Source: Candidatus Nanohaloarchaea archaeon
GTDB lineage: Archaea; Nanohalarchaeota; Nanosalinia; Nanosalinales; JAHENU01
NCBI GenBank assembly: GCA_018609855.1
Contig: JAHENU010000007.1
Location: 1 to 16,145, forward strand
Length of the DNA stretch: 16,145 nucleotides
Direction: 5' to 3'
Shown here piece after piece: positions 1-6,135 of the stretch (position 1 is its first letter; each line of letters opens with the position of its first letter). The notes beneath the pieces were generated by a model, which worked only from the letters and a program-made list of their open reading frames with translations, was not told where the DNA came from and searched no databases. Position numbers and translations under genes: made by a program.

Positions 1-9
1 CCACAATTA

Positions 10-1131
10 ATGCGATATCCGCTGACATCAGTAATTATTCCGGCACATAATGAAGAGGACACTATAGAAGCCACGATCCAATCTCTAACACAACTTGAAT
101 ATCCACAAGAGCAACTTGAAATTTTTGTGGTGGATGATGGATCCACCGACAAGACCGCAGAACGTAGTCGCAATGCCGCTACAAATGTGAAGGTGCTGCA
201 GCAAAGTAATCAGGGAAAAGGGGAGGCTCTGAATCACGGATTGCAGTATGCACAGGGAGAATTTGTTGGTGCCCTAGATGCTGATTCTTATGTTGCTCCT
301 GATTCATTAAAAAAGATCTTGTATCATTTCAATGACCCGCAAATTGCAGCAGTCACTCCCGCCCTTCGTGTCAACAGACCCTCTTCTCTATTAGAGGGGA
401 TACAGGCCGCTGAATACATTTTTGGTATTTTCTTACGGAAAATGTTCTCACTAATCGGTGGCTTGCATGTAACACCCGGCCCTTTTACGATCTACCGAAA
501 ACAGTTCTTTGACCGACATGGCGGTTATGATGAGTGGAATGTAACTGAAGATATGGAGGTAGCGCTCCGTATTCAATCCTACGGGTATTCTATAGCCAAT
601 GCAGTTAATGCCAACGTCTATACCTCTTCACCGAGCGGTTTTCTGTCGTTGTACAAACAACGATTACGATGGTATCGAGGCCTATTGGATAATACCTGGC
701 TTTATCGGCATTTGTTTCAACCTCGATACGGCAATCTGGGCATGTTTATTTTACCAACTGCCTATATATCGATAATAATGGCACTTATGATGAGCGGTCA
801 TTTTGTCTTCACGTTTGGTAAAAGCATATATACCATGATTAGCAACTACGCAGCGATTAACTTTAACATCCTGTCATTACTAGACGGCTTTCACTTCGAT
901 CTGTTTTTTGTATTTATCAGTCCGAAAGTAATTTTCGCCTTCCTTTCCTTTACAGGTCTGATATCTTTCTTCGTCCTCGGCACCATCGCTTCAGGCCACA
1001 ATGATCACCTAGGAAAATATTACGCTGCCTATGGAATAGCATTCCTGCCGCTATTTGCCTTGTGGTGGAGTGCCAGTATCTTCTATAAACTAACCGGTAA
1101 GAAAATTAAATGGGGGCAGAAGTGGTTGTAA
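10..1131 (+). CDS. Membrane family 2 glycosyltransferase (polysaccharide synthase-like)
   Basis: This is a processive-type GT2 enzyme that probably polymerises or exports a sugar chain at the membrane. The GT-A fold motifs are all visible: VVDDGSTD (residues 40-47) for the nucleotide sugar, DAD (90-92) for the metal, TED (179-181) as the likely catalytic acid, and QRLRW (217-221), the QxxRW acceptor-site motif of hyaluronan, poly-GlcNAc and cellulose synthases. Hydrophobic segments lie near residues 245-267, 296-327 and 337-358. The codons before the ATG at 10 stay open to the window edge, and relatives often have an N-terminal membrane helix, so the gene may begin upstream. It overlaps or abuts the thioredoxin-like gene and appears to lead a five-gene + strand operon. 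The family assignment is firm; the sugar is unknown. Poly-N-acetylglucosamine is a guess based on the GH3 hexosaminidase-like gene downstream. Confidence 0.88.
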   Translation: MRYPLTSVIIPAHNEEDTIEATIQSLTQLEYPQEQLEIFVVDDGSTDKTAERSRNAATNVKVLQQSNQGKGEALNHGLQYAQGEFVGALDADSYVAPDSLKKILYHFNDPQIAAVTPALRVNRPSSLLEGIQAAEYIFGIFLRKMFSLIGGLHVTPGPFTIYRKQFFDRHGGYDEWNVTEDMEVALRIQSYGYSIANAVNANVYTSSPSGFLSLYKQRLRWYRGLLDNTWLYRHLFQPRYGNLGMFILPTAYISIIMALMMSGHFVFTFGKSIYTMISNYAAINFNILSLLDGFHFDLFFVFISPKVIFAFLSFTGLISFFVLGTIASGHNDHLGKYYAAYGIAFLPLFALWWSASIFYKLTGKKIKWGQKWL

Positions 1132-1142
1132 AAGGGATACCT

Positions 1143-1802
1143 ATGCGGGCAAACGGCACCACAACATCAAAACATCTTATGGTAGCTATCATTACCGCAC
1201 TCATTTTTGTACTCGGTATATTCGTAGGCAATATGTTAACTGAACAAAAACTCGGCGAATTAAAACAACTACAGCAGGAACTCAGATCTGACACGCTGAG
1301 CTTTAGTCTACAACGTACACTAGTGAAAGATTCTGTATGTAAAAAGGATGTGCTTAAACCTACTTACAAGAAACTCTACGACCTTGGAGCCAAACTCAGT
1401 GCAATGGAGGAGCAACTCGGACGCAATCATCCAGAAGTGAGCCGACTCAAGCGATATTATACACTACTGCAGGTACAGCAATGGCTTACATTAAAGGAAG
1501 TAAACGCTCAATGTCAGAAAACAGACGACTGGATTCTGTACTTTTATTCAAACGATAAGGATCAGTGTCCACGATGTGATCAGCAGGGATTTGTCCTCAC
1601 TCCTTTGAGAGAGTCACGTGACAACCTCAAGGTATTTTCCATTGATGCTGATTTGGATGAACGCGTGGTCCAAATACTCAAAGAAGCCTATGGAGTTACT
1701 AAAATGCCGACATTGGTAATAAATGGCGAATCGATACACGGATTTCAGAACCTCGATGCATTACAACAACAGCTAAATAGAAGCATGAATGACGATGCAT
1801 GA
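1143..1802 (+). CDS. Membrane-anchored thioredoxin-fold protein with CPRC motif
   Basis: This is a likely extracytoplasmic thiol-disulfide oxidoreductase. From the ATG at 1143 (219 aa), a short basic N-terminus precedes a transmembrane helix (about residues 11-31), then a helical, Gln/Leu-rich linker (35-120), then a thioredoxin-like domain. That domain has the redox motif C142-P-R-C145 and the cis-proline segment KMPTLVING (cis-Pro at 189). C66 and C124 are additional and could form a structural disulfide. The basic residues before the helix predict that the catalytic domain faces outside. I chose 1143 over the ATG at 1110 because AGGGAT precedes it and the shorter form avoids an overlap with the glycosyltransferase; 1110 stays possible. 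The next gene encodes a six-cysteine secreted protein, a plausible substrate. The fold is confident; the direction of the reaction (oxidase, isomerase or reductase) is not. Confidence 0.78.
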   Translation: MRANGTTTSKHLMVAIITALIFVLGIFVGNMLTEQKLGELKQLQQELRSDTLSFSLQRTLVKDSVCKKDVLKPTYKKLYDLGAKLSAMEEQLGRNHPEVSRLKRYYTLLQVQQWLTLKEVNAQCQKTDDWILYFYSNDKDQCPRCDQQGFVLTPLRESRDNLKVFSIDADLDERVVQILKEAYGVTKMPTLVINGESIHGFQNLDALQQQLNRSMNDDA

Positions 1803-1963
1803 TGACAAAGATGTGATACAAGCACCGGCACACTGGCGATTAACGACAAAAAACGAATATCGGTCGCATGATACACACTGGAGCAACATATTGGCCAATT
1901 ATTGAAAACACCTACAAAACAACAGCACAGATAACTGGAAGAATAAAACAGGAAGGGTTTGTT
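1803..1963. other. Intergenic spacer within the surface operon
   Basis: This is the longest non-coding gap in the first operon, about 160 bases. The next gene's frame is open from an ATG at 1868, but translation from there gives a hydrophilic leader in front of an otherwise normal signal anchor, and no ribosome binding site precedes it. I find no convincing TATA box or stable hairpin. An AGGAAGGG Shine-Dalgarno sequence ends the spacer at about 1950-1957. Confidence 0.5.
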
Positions 1964-2287
1964 ATGCGCACAATAGTACTCATTAATAGCAGCCTGATCG
2001 TCCTGACTATATTACTGCTTGCATATCTCCTGTTACCAGTCAATTCCATAACAGGAGCCATGACCGCACTGGCAGCTGAAGAACCACACTGCTACTTGCA
2101 AACGAACAATGCAACCAAACCACTAGCAATGCAATCCTGTTGTTATTATGCACAACAACAGCTGACATGCGACACACAGGAAAATGGCAATATCAGTTGC
2201 TACACAGGCCAACACACCCAGACGTATGTAGTAAATGCAGCAGGGGCTGACTATTGTCAAAAGAATGGATACTATGTTGCCCAGTAA
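1964..2287 (+). CDS. Small secreted or membrane-anchored six-cysteine protein
   Basis: I do not recognise the family. From the ATG at 1964 the product is 107 aa: a signal peptide or membrane anchor (about residues 4-25), then a small polar domain with six cysteines (one after HCYL's histidine, a CC pair, then three singles), enough for three disulfides. Two N-glycosylation sequons (NAT, NIS) also suggest an outside location. The start is set by AGGAAGGG seven bases before the ATG and by the hydrophobic N-terminus that follows; an upstream ATG at 1868 in the same frame lacks a ribosome binding site. The end overlaps the start of the GH3 gene, so the two are probably translationally coupled. 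With the CPRC thioredoxin-like protein encoded just before it, this looks like a disulfide-stabilised exported domain. Its function is unknown. Confidence 0.65.
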   Translation: MRTIVLINSSLIVLTILLLAYLLLPVNSITGAMTALAAEEPHCYLQTNNATKPLAMQSCCYYAQQQLTCDTQENGNISCYTGQHTQTYVVNAAGADYCQKNGYYVAQ

Positions 2288-3398
2288 AAAACACTATCTG
2301 CTGACGGCAGTCCTGCTTATGGTCAACGCTGCTCTAATCTTTGCAGCGTTTTTCCAGCCACCAGCCGTTACCGTCTCAGAGCCGACAAACGTAGTATATA
2401 ATGCCTCAACACAGACAGTGCAACTAGACTCACTCACGCTAGAACAAAAAATAGCCCAGATGATCGTCACATACGGACATGAACATCGAGCAGAGCAGTT
2501 ACAGAATTTGTTAATTGGTGGCGTCCATATAGGAGCGCAGGCATCACCGGAAGCATTTCGTGAAATGATTGATTCTTTCCAACGGAACGCCACTATTCCA
2601 TTCCTCGTCACCGCCGATCTTGAAGGCTGTATCAATCCTTTCTCCGCCTTTCGTACGTTTCCGGCATTCAAAAATATAGATTCTGTCAATGCCGCCTACC
2701 AGACAGGGGATGCACAAGGCGAACTATTGCGAAGACTCGGATTTGATGCCACATTCGCTCCGGTCGTTGATCTGAACGACACCATCTGGCAGTGTCGCAG
2801 TTTTGAAGATTCACCACGTATGACCGCCAAGAAAGCAAATGCCTACATAGACGGGTTACAAGAACATGGCATTATTGCAACAGCAAAGCATTATCCCGGT
2901 AAGACACTCATAGAAAAAGATCCGCACAAAGAGCTGTCCTCTGCCACAGTGTCACACAGAGACCTAGTACCGTTTCAGGAAACAATGCGGAACAACGTCT
3001 CTGCCATTATGCCCTCACATGTGATAGTGAACGGCACTGTAAGATCGTATGGCAAGCCAGCCGATGCATCACAACAGCTAATTGCACAATTACGCTCCCA
3101 ATTCAATGGCCTGATTGTGACTGACGAAATACGGATGGATGGCCTCCAGCAGCACTATGAGACACAGGAGGCCATGTATCGTGATATGTTTCAAGCGCCG
3201 AATGATCTGATTCTGTACTTTGATTCCGACCCACGGCAATTGCAAGATCTTATTACCACCGTGGCAGCAGCGGTACGAGAGGGAACAATAGCTGAAGAAC
3301 GAATAGATGCCTCGGTAAAGCGAATTATGGAAGCGAAAGGCTGGACGGTCAGAGGTAAGAGAGAGGAGCAAACACATAAAAATGCACAAGGGAGCTGA
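2265..3398 (+). CDS. Secreted GH3 family glycosidase, NagZ-like (beta-N-acetylhexosaminidase type)
   Basis: This is a glycoside hydrolase of family 3 exported through an N-terminal signal anchor (about residues 10-30 from this start). Signature segments in order: LTLEQKIAQM (58-67), GGVHIG (85-90), ADLEG (117-121, replacing the usual DQEGG), KHYPG (208-212), D219-x-H221 on the mobile loop that supplies the acid/base dyad in NagZ enzymes, and IVTDE with D287 as the expected nucleophile. There is no C-terminal second domain, as in NagZ. Two cysteines (about 122 and 177) could pair. It overlaps the six-cysteine gene. The start is uncertain between 2235, 2265 and 2274; none has a strong ribosome binding site (2274 has GGAT close by). 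Archaea lack murein, so the substrate is more likely a surface polysaccharide or glycoprotein glycan, perhaps the product of the GT2 gene; that link is inference. Confidence 0.82.
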   Translation: MDTMLPSKKHYLLTAVLLMVNAALIFAAFFQPPAVTVSEPTNVVYNASTQTVQLDSLTLEQKIAQMIVTYGHEHRAEQLQNLLIGGVHIGAQASPEAFREMIDSFQRNATIPFLVTADLEGCINPFSAFRTFPAFKNIDSVNAAYQTGDAQGELLRRLGFDATFAPVVDLNDTIWQCRSFEDSPRMTAKKANAYIDGLQEHGIIATAKHYPGKTLIEKDPHKELSSATVSHRDLVPFQETMRNNVSAIMPSHVIVNGTVRSYGKPADASQQLIAQLRSQFNGLIVTDEIRMDGLQQHYETQEAMYRDMFQAPNDLILYFDSDPRQLQDLITTVAAAVREGTIAEERIDASVKRIMEAKGWTVRGKREEQTHKNAQGS

Positions 3399-3403
3399 CA
3401 CAC

Positions 3404-3877
3404 ATGTCCGAAGATACCCGAAGAGATGAACAGATGAATGAGATAGCAGAGACGGAGTATCAGGAGCCAGCTGAAGATGAAGGAGAAACAGAGGGACAAG
3501 AAACTGAAGGGCAGCAAGAGCGACAGGCAGAGCAGTCGAGAAAAAAGCGAGAATGGTTAGTGCTGGGCATATTTTTGTTATTAGTCGTAGCTGCTTACTT
3601 TGCCTATCAAGTGGGATATGAAAACGTAGAACAGGAAACACGGTTACGCGAATGTAAAAAAATCGAACAACAGATTGCTACTAGTCCTGCCTTTCAACAA
3701 GCAAATGTGACTTGTAATTGTGCGCCAGGCGATCAATATTTTGATGAGATTCAGAAAAAAACGCCTGACAAAGTGGTGAAGAAAGCTAATTTACGCTATG
3801 TTGTGTCCTGTAATATGGATGGCAACCAGAAGTTGTATCCTGTCTGGCGAGCAGATGGTGCGCCTAAGACGTCTTAA
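3404..3877 (+). CDS. Single-pass membrane protein with acidic cytoplasmic tail and four-cysteine outer domain
   Basis: The family is not recognised. The 157 aa product begins with a strongly acidic, Gln/Glu-rich, probably disordered tail (residues 1-44), then a basic SRKKRE stop (45-50), one transmembrane helix (about 51-70) and an outer domain of about 85 residues with C84, C104, C106 and C136. The basic residues before the helix predict N-inside, C-outside topology, placing all four cysteines outside, where two disulfides are possible. GGGAG lies about ten bases before the ATG, and the gene follows the GH3 gene by only five bases, so it belongs to the same operon. Its stop shares a TTAA palindrome with the stop of the convergent winged-helix gene. 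It may act as an anchor or partner for the exported proteins of the operon; that is inference. Confidence 0.65.
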   Translation: MSEDTRRDEQMNEIAETEYQEPAEDEGETEGQETEGQQERQAEQSRKKREWLVLGIFLLLVVAAYFAYQVGYENVEQETRLRECKKIEQQIATSPAFQQANVTCNCAPGDQYFDEIQKKTPDKVVKKANLRYVVSCNMDGNQKLYPVWRADGAPKTS

Positions 3878-4788
3878 TCCCGTAGCCTAATACGATTGCT
3901 ACGGCCGCGTTGTATCTTCTCAACTAATGCACGCTCTTCTAAATCAGCGATTAGACGAGAAGCTTTCGCCTTTGATAAGTCAAGTGCTTTGACAATATCG
4001 CGTTGCTTGCATTCGCCCTCTCGCGACCGAAGATAATCGATGATTTGCTGTTCCTCAGATTTCAACGCATGATAGGCTTCGTCCACCCTACTGCCTCGCT
4101 GTCGTGATCGCGCCACAAATAAAGAAATGGTCAGCACAAGTATAATCAGGACGAAAGGTACGATGTAAATATACGGGAAGCGTTGTAAAAAGGTCAGATT
4201 TTCAAATTGTGCCGAATAGGCCAACGTATCGCCCAAAGGGACCTCTTGGCGATCCCATTCTACAAAAATACGGCGTCCTGTACTGCCAATCTGAGCCAAT
4301 TGCGGCGTCACGGAAGCAGAACCATTGCTTTCAACTACTCCATATCCTTCAGGAAGAATAAATCTTACAACAAACTGTTCTGTTGGATTAGCCACGCTGT
4401 ATGAATAATTAATCGCCTGCCTCGTGTCCGGAAGAGGGGTAAGAAAAGAATCACTTGCATAGTCAATAGTTATGGAATAATTATTCCGTTTCCGTGGCTC
4501 ACACAGGATTTCTGTACCAATAGCCAATTGGCGCTGAGTGCAGGAAAGTCTTCCTTGCTCATCAGACACTTGTAAATTTTCTATTGTGTAAGGTATTAAA
4601 TAGGACACTTGCTCGGACGTAATGTCTTTATAAAATAGTTCTATAGTTACATCTGCCGGCTGCCCCACTTCTTCAACATCTATAGTCACTGTGTGCTGTC
4701 CCACTGTAGCCGCATGTCCGCCGTACACAACAATTGAAACAAAGAGAAAAAACATGGTTAGTTTTGGAACAATATGGAACAGTCGCAT
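3874..4788 (-). CDS. Membrane protein with outer beta-rich domain and C-terminal cytoplasmic winged helix
   Basis: The 304 aa product has a signal peptide (about residues 1-27), a beta-rich outer domain (28-200) with C83 and C96 and four N-x-S/T sequons, one transmembrane helix (about 206-226), a basic stop (RSRQRGSR) and a C-terminal winged-helix domain (about 240-304; the recognition helix is near SKAKASRLIADLEE, followed by a wing with KIQRGRSNRI). The layout matches archaeal membrane-bound MarR/ArsR-like regulators with an outside sensor, known in several euryarchaea; I am not certain of the exact family. It could sense surface conditions and regulate genes from the membrane. It is transcribed towards the surface operon, and its TATA box 27 bases upstream implies a leaderless mRNA. 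The domain layout is confident; the DNA target is unknown. Confidence 0.75.
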   Translation of the reverse strand: MRLFHIVPKLTMFFLFVSIVVYGGHAATVGQHTVTIDVEEVGQPADVTIELFYKDITSEQVSYLIPYTIENLQVSDEQGRLSCTQRQLAIGTEILCEPRKRNNYSITIDYASDSFLTPLPDTRQAINYSYSVANPTEQFVVRFILPEGYGVVESNGSASVTPQLAQIGSTGRRIFVEWDRQEVPLGDTLAYSAQFENLTFLQRFPYIYIVPFVLIILVLTISLFVARSRQRGSRVDEAYHALKSEEQQIIDYLRSREGECKQRDIVKALDLSKAKASRLIADLEERALVEKIQRGRSNRIRLRD

Positions 4789-4810
4789 GATAAAGAATAA
4801 TAAAAAGAGG

Positions 4811-4820
4811 TTTTAAAAAC
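4811..4820 (-). promoter_or_regulatory. TATA box for the membrane winged-helix gene
   Basis: The A/T block GTTTTTAAAA (read on the - strand) is centred 27 bases before the ATG at 4788, preceded by a purine-rich BRE-like stretch. The expected transcription start falls on or next to the start codon, so the mRNA is probably leaderless. Confidence 0.6.
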
Positions 4821-4870
4821 TTTCGGCAGGAAAGCCCCGTTATCTTTTGCCTTTCCTTCTCAGACGGTAA

Positions 4871-4881
4871 AGTATTTAAAA
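4871..4881 (+). promoter_or_regulatory. TATA box for the histone gene
   Basis: AGTATTTAAAA is a strong archaeal TATA match, centred about 27 bases before position 4904 and 36 before the ATG at 4913. The transcript would start at about 4904, giving either a leaderless GTG-initiated mRNA or a nine-base leader containing GTGAT. Confidence 0.65.
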
Positions 4882-4912
4882 ACGGAATGCACTGGTATGA
4901 ATAGTGATATCA

Positions 4913-5113
4913 ATGACAGAATTACCATTAGCACCCGTGCGGCGGATTTTGAAAGACGCGGGAGCATCACGCGTATCTGAAGATGCTGTGGAAACGCTCG
5001 CTGACGCACTTGAAGACTATGCGAGAGATCTCACTTCAGATGCCGTAGACCTCGCTCGCAACGCAAAGCGGTCGACGGTGCAAAAGAAAGACGTGAGAGA
5101 AGCACAAAGATGA
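4913..5113 (+). CDS. Archaeal histone (HMf/HFB-like)
   Basis: This is a 66 aa single histone fold that packs DNA as dimers and larger stacks. The whole sequence aligns with HMfB from memory: LPLAPVRRILKDAGASRVS (helix 1 and loop), SEDAVETLADALEDYARDL (helix 2), then AVDLARNAKRSTVQKKDV (end of helix 2, loop 2 and helix 3). R20 and T55 match the R-T pair that contacts DNA. The C-terminus stops about four residues earlier than HMfB, after REAQR. I chose ATG 4913 because it gives the usual N-terminus and has GTGAT a few bases upstream; a GTG at 4904 would add three residues and would suit a leaderless transcript from the TATA box. It is followed after two bases by the convergent end of the next gene. 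The identification is near certain. Confidence 0.95.
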   Translation: MTELPLAPVRRILKDAGASRVSEDAVETLADALEDYARDLTSDAVDLARNAKRSTVQKKDVREAQR

Positions 5114-5115
5114 TT

Positions 5116-5514
5116 TTAGTCAGTGTCGGCAATAACAACGCCGCCTGCTCCCGCTTCAACAAATCGCTGCATCATACCAGCGACTGTATTTAGCGAGTCT
5201 TGGGCTTCGCCCAAGCTCATTTCTATTTTATTAGGCTCTAAAATATCAACCATTGTGGGGCCATAGTTAATCACTAGATTCACTGCCAGGGGGAATGAAG
5301 GCACTTCGCATTCAATTTCTGCAATTTGTGAATAACCTTTCTCTATGCCTTCTTTTGGTTTTTCAATTTCCTGAATATCGTCAAACTCTTTCTTCACAAC
5401 ATTAATCCTTTCCTTCTCCAGTTTATCCACATGTTCTTGCAAAGACTTCTCTGCCATTTCTTGAGAACCTGCCAGAATTTCAAATACCATCCACAACTTA
5501 ATAGGGTGTTCCAT
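5116..5514 (-). CDS. Conserved small protein of unknown function
   Basis: This is a 132 aa soluble protein beginning MEHPIKLWMVFEILAGSQEM. I believe similar proteins occur as conserved hypotheticals in DPANN-type archaea, but that is from memory and gives no function. Residues 18-60 are strongly charged and probably helical or coiled coil; residues 65-98 look like beta strands (ECEVPSFPLAVNLVINYGP); residues 100-121 form another helix, and the end is Gly/Ala/Val-rich (AGAGGVVIAD). There are no membrane segments or catalytic motifs. The frame is open further upstream (to 5661), but that extension runs through the HD gene, and the ATG at 5514 sits 24 bases from a TATA-like box, so 5514 is the better start. 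It is divergent to the HD-domain gene and convergent with the histone. Confidence 0.72.
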   Translation of the reverse strand: MEHPIKLWMVFEILAGSQEMAEKSLQEHVDKLEKERINVVKKEFDDIQEIEKPKEGIEKGYSQIAEIECEVPSFPLAVNLVINYGPTMVDILEPNKIEMSLGEAQDSLNTVAGMMQRFVEAGAGGVVIADTD

Positions 5515-5533
5515 GGCCCAAAACTTGGCAATA

Positions 5534-5550
5534 ATTATTAAGTATTTTTG
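5534..5550. promoter_or_regulatory. Overlapping divergent TATA boxes
   Basis: The 55-base gap between the starts at 5514 (-) and 5570 (+) holds one A/T block. ATTATTAAG (5534-5542) is centred 24 bases from the - strand ATG, and AGTATTTTTG (5541-5550) is centred 25 bases from the + strand ATG. The two boxes touch, so assembly of TBP/TFB in one direction probably excludes the other. Both mRNAs would be leaderless. Confidence 0.55.
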
Positions 5551-5569
5551 CACCAAAGACAAAAGTGAT

Positions 5570-6124
5570 ATGGAAGACAAGAATGTTCTGAATTTTTTCT
5601 TTGAGCTCGGGCAATTACAGAATGTAGATCGCGAGGGATGGAAACTTACAGGAATAACCAATCCCGAAAGTGTTGCCGACCATTCGTTACGAAGTGCACA
5701 GATAGCATATTTTCTGGCGAAAATGGAAGGCCACGATCCTCATAGACCAGTACTGATCTCCGTGTTCCATGACATCAACGAATGCCGAGTCGGAGATCTT
5801 ACAAAAGTTGCACAGAGATATATTGAATTGGACGAAGATGAAGTGATGCAAGAACAGCTTAATCCACTGGGAGGGGCTGGAAAAGATTTGCTCAACACGT
5901 TACAAGCAAATGATGCCGAAAGAAGAATTGCCAAAGACGCTGATGTTTTGGAGATGCTTGTAAGAGCAAAAGAATACATGGATCAAGGTTATACTGTAAG
6001 AGATTGGTTCGAGAACAATCTTCCTCGCCTGCACACAGATTCTGCCAAAAGACTGGGCAATGCATTAAGAGAGCTGTCCTCAACTGATTGGTGGCAAGAC
6101 CTGAAGCAATTCGACGACATTTAA
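5570..6124 (+). CDS. HD-domain phosphohydrolase, YfbR/HDDC2-like (probable 5'-deoxynucleotidase)
   Basis: This 184 aa protein likely removes phosphate from deoxynucleoside monophosphates using a metal bound by the HD site. The metal ligands are visible: H38 in VADHS, H67-D68 in HDINE, and the later aspartate in KDAD (125). E71 matches the catalytic glutamate of E. coli YfbR (HDxxE). The N-terminus (FFELGQLQNVDREGWKLTGI) and length match HDDC2-type proteins. I chose ATG 5570 because it gives the standard family N-terminus and lies 25 bases after a TATA box; the ATG at 5513 adds a non-conserved leader that overlaps the divergent gene's start. The gene is convergent with the Nudix gene and close to the dUTPase gene, which fits a role in nucleotide-pool upkeep. 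The exact substrate cannot be read from the sequence. Confidence 0.85.
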   Translation: MEDKNVLNFFFELGQLQNVDREGWKLTGITNPESVADHSLRSAQIAYFLAKMEGHDPHRPVLISVFHDINECRVGDLTKVAQRYIELDEDEVMQEQLNPLGGAGKDLLNTLQANDAERRIAKDADVLEMLVRAKEYMDQGYTVRDWFENNLPRLHTDSAKRLGNALRELSSTDWWQDLKQFDDI

Positions 6125-6135
6125 TCGTTGCTTTT

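Noticed and set aside
1868-1963. Start of the six-cysteine protein at the upstream ATG
   Set aside because: No ribosome binding site, and it would bury the signal anchor behind 32 hydrophilic residues.
3090-3641. Two overlapping - strand frames opposite the GH3 and acidic-tail genes
   Set aside because: Low-complexity Ser/Leu/Phe-rich shadows of Glu/Gln/Lys-rich codons on the + strand; no motifs, no promoter.
4823-4860. Short hairpin near GGCAGGAAAGCCCC upstream of the histone
   Set aside because: Pairing is weak and interrupted; it lies between two promoters with no T-run, so there is no reason to call a terminator or riboswitch.
5513-5569. Longer 203 aa form of the HD-domain protein
   Set aside because: Its ATG lies in the CCATGG that also holds the divergent start; the added residues do not match the family and the TATA box would lie inside the coding region.
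5116-5661. Longer 181 aa form of the conserved unknown protein
   Set aside because: The extra N-terminus is the reverse of the HD-domain coding sequence; the TATA box and a sensible N-terminus support the ATG at 5514.
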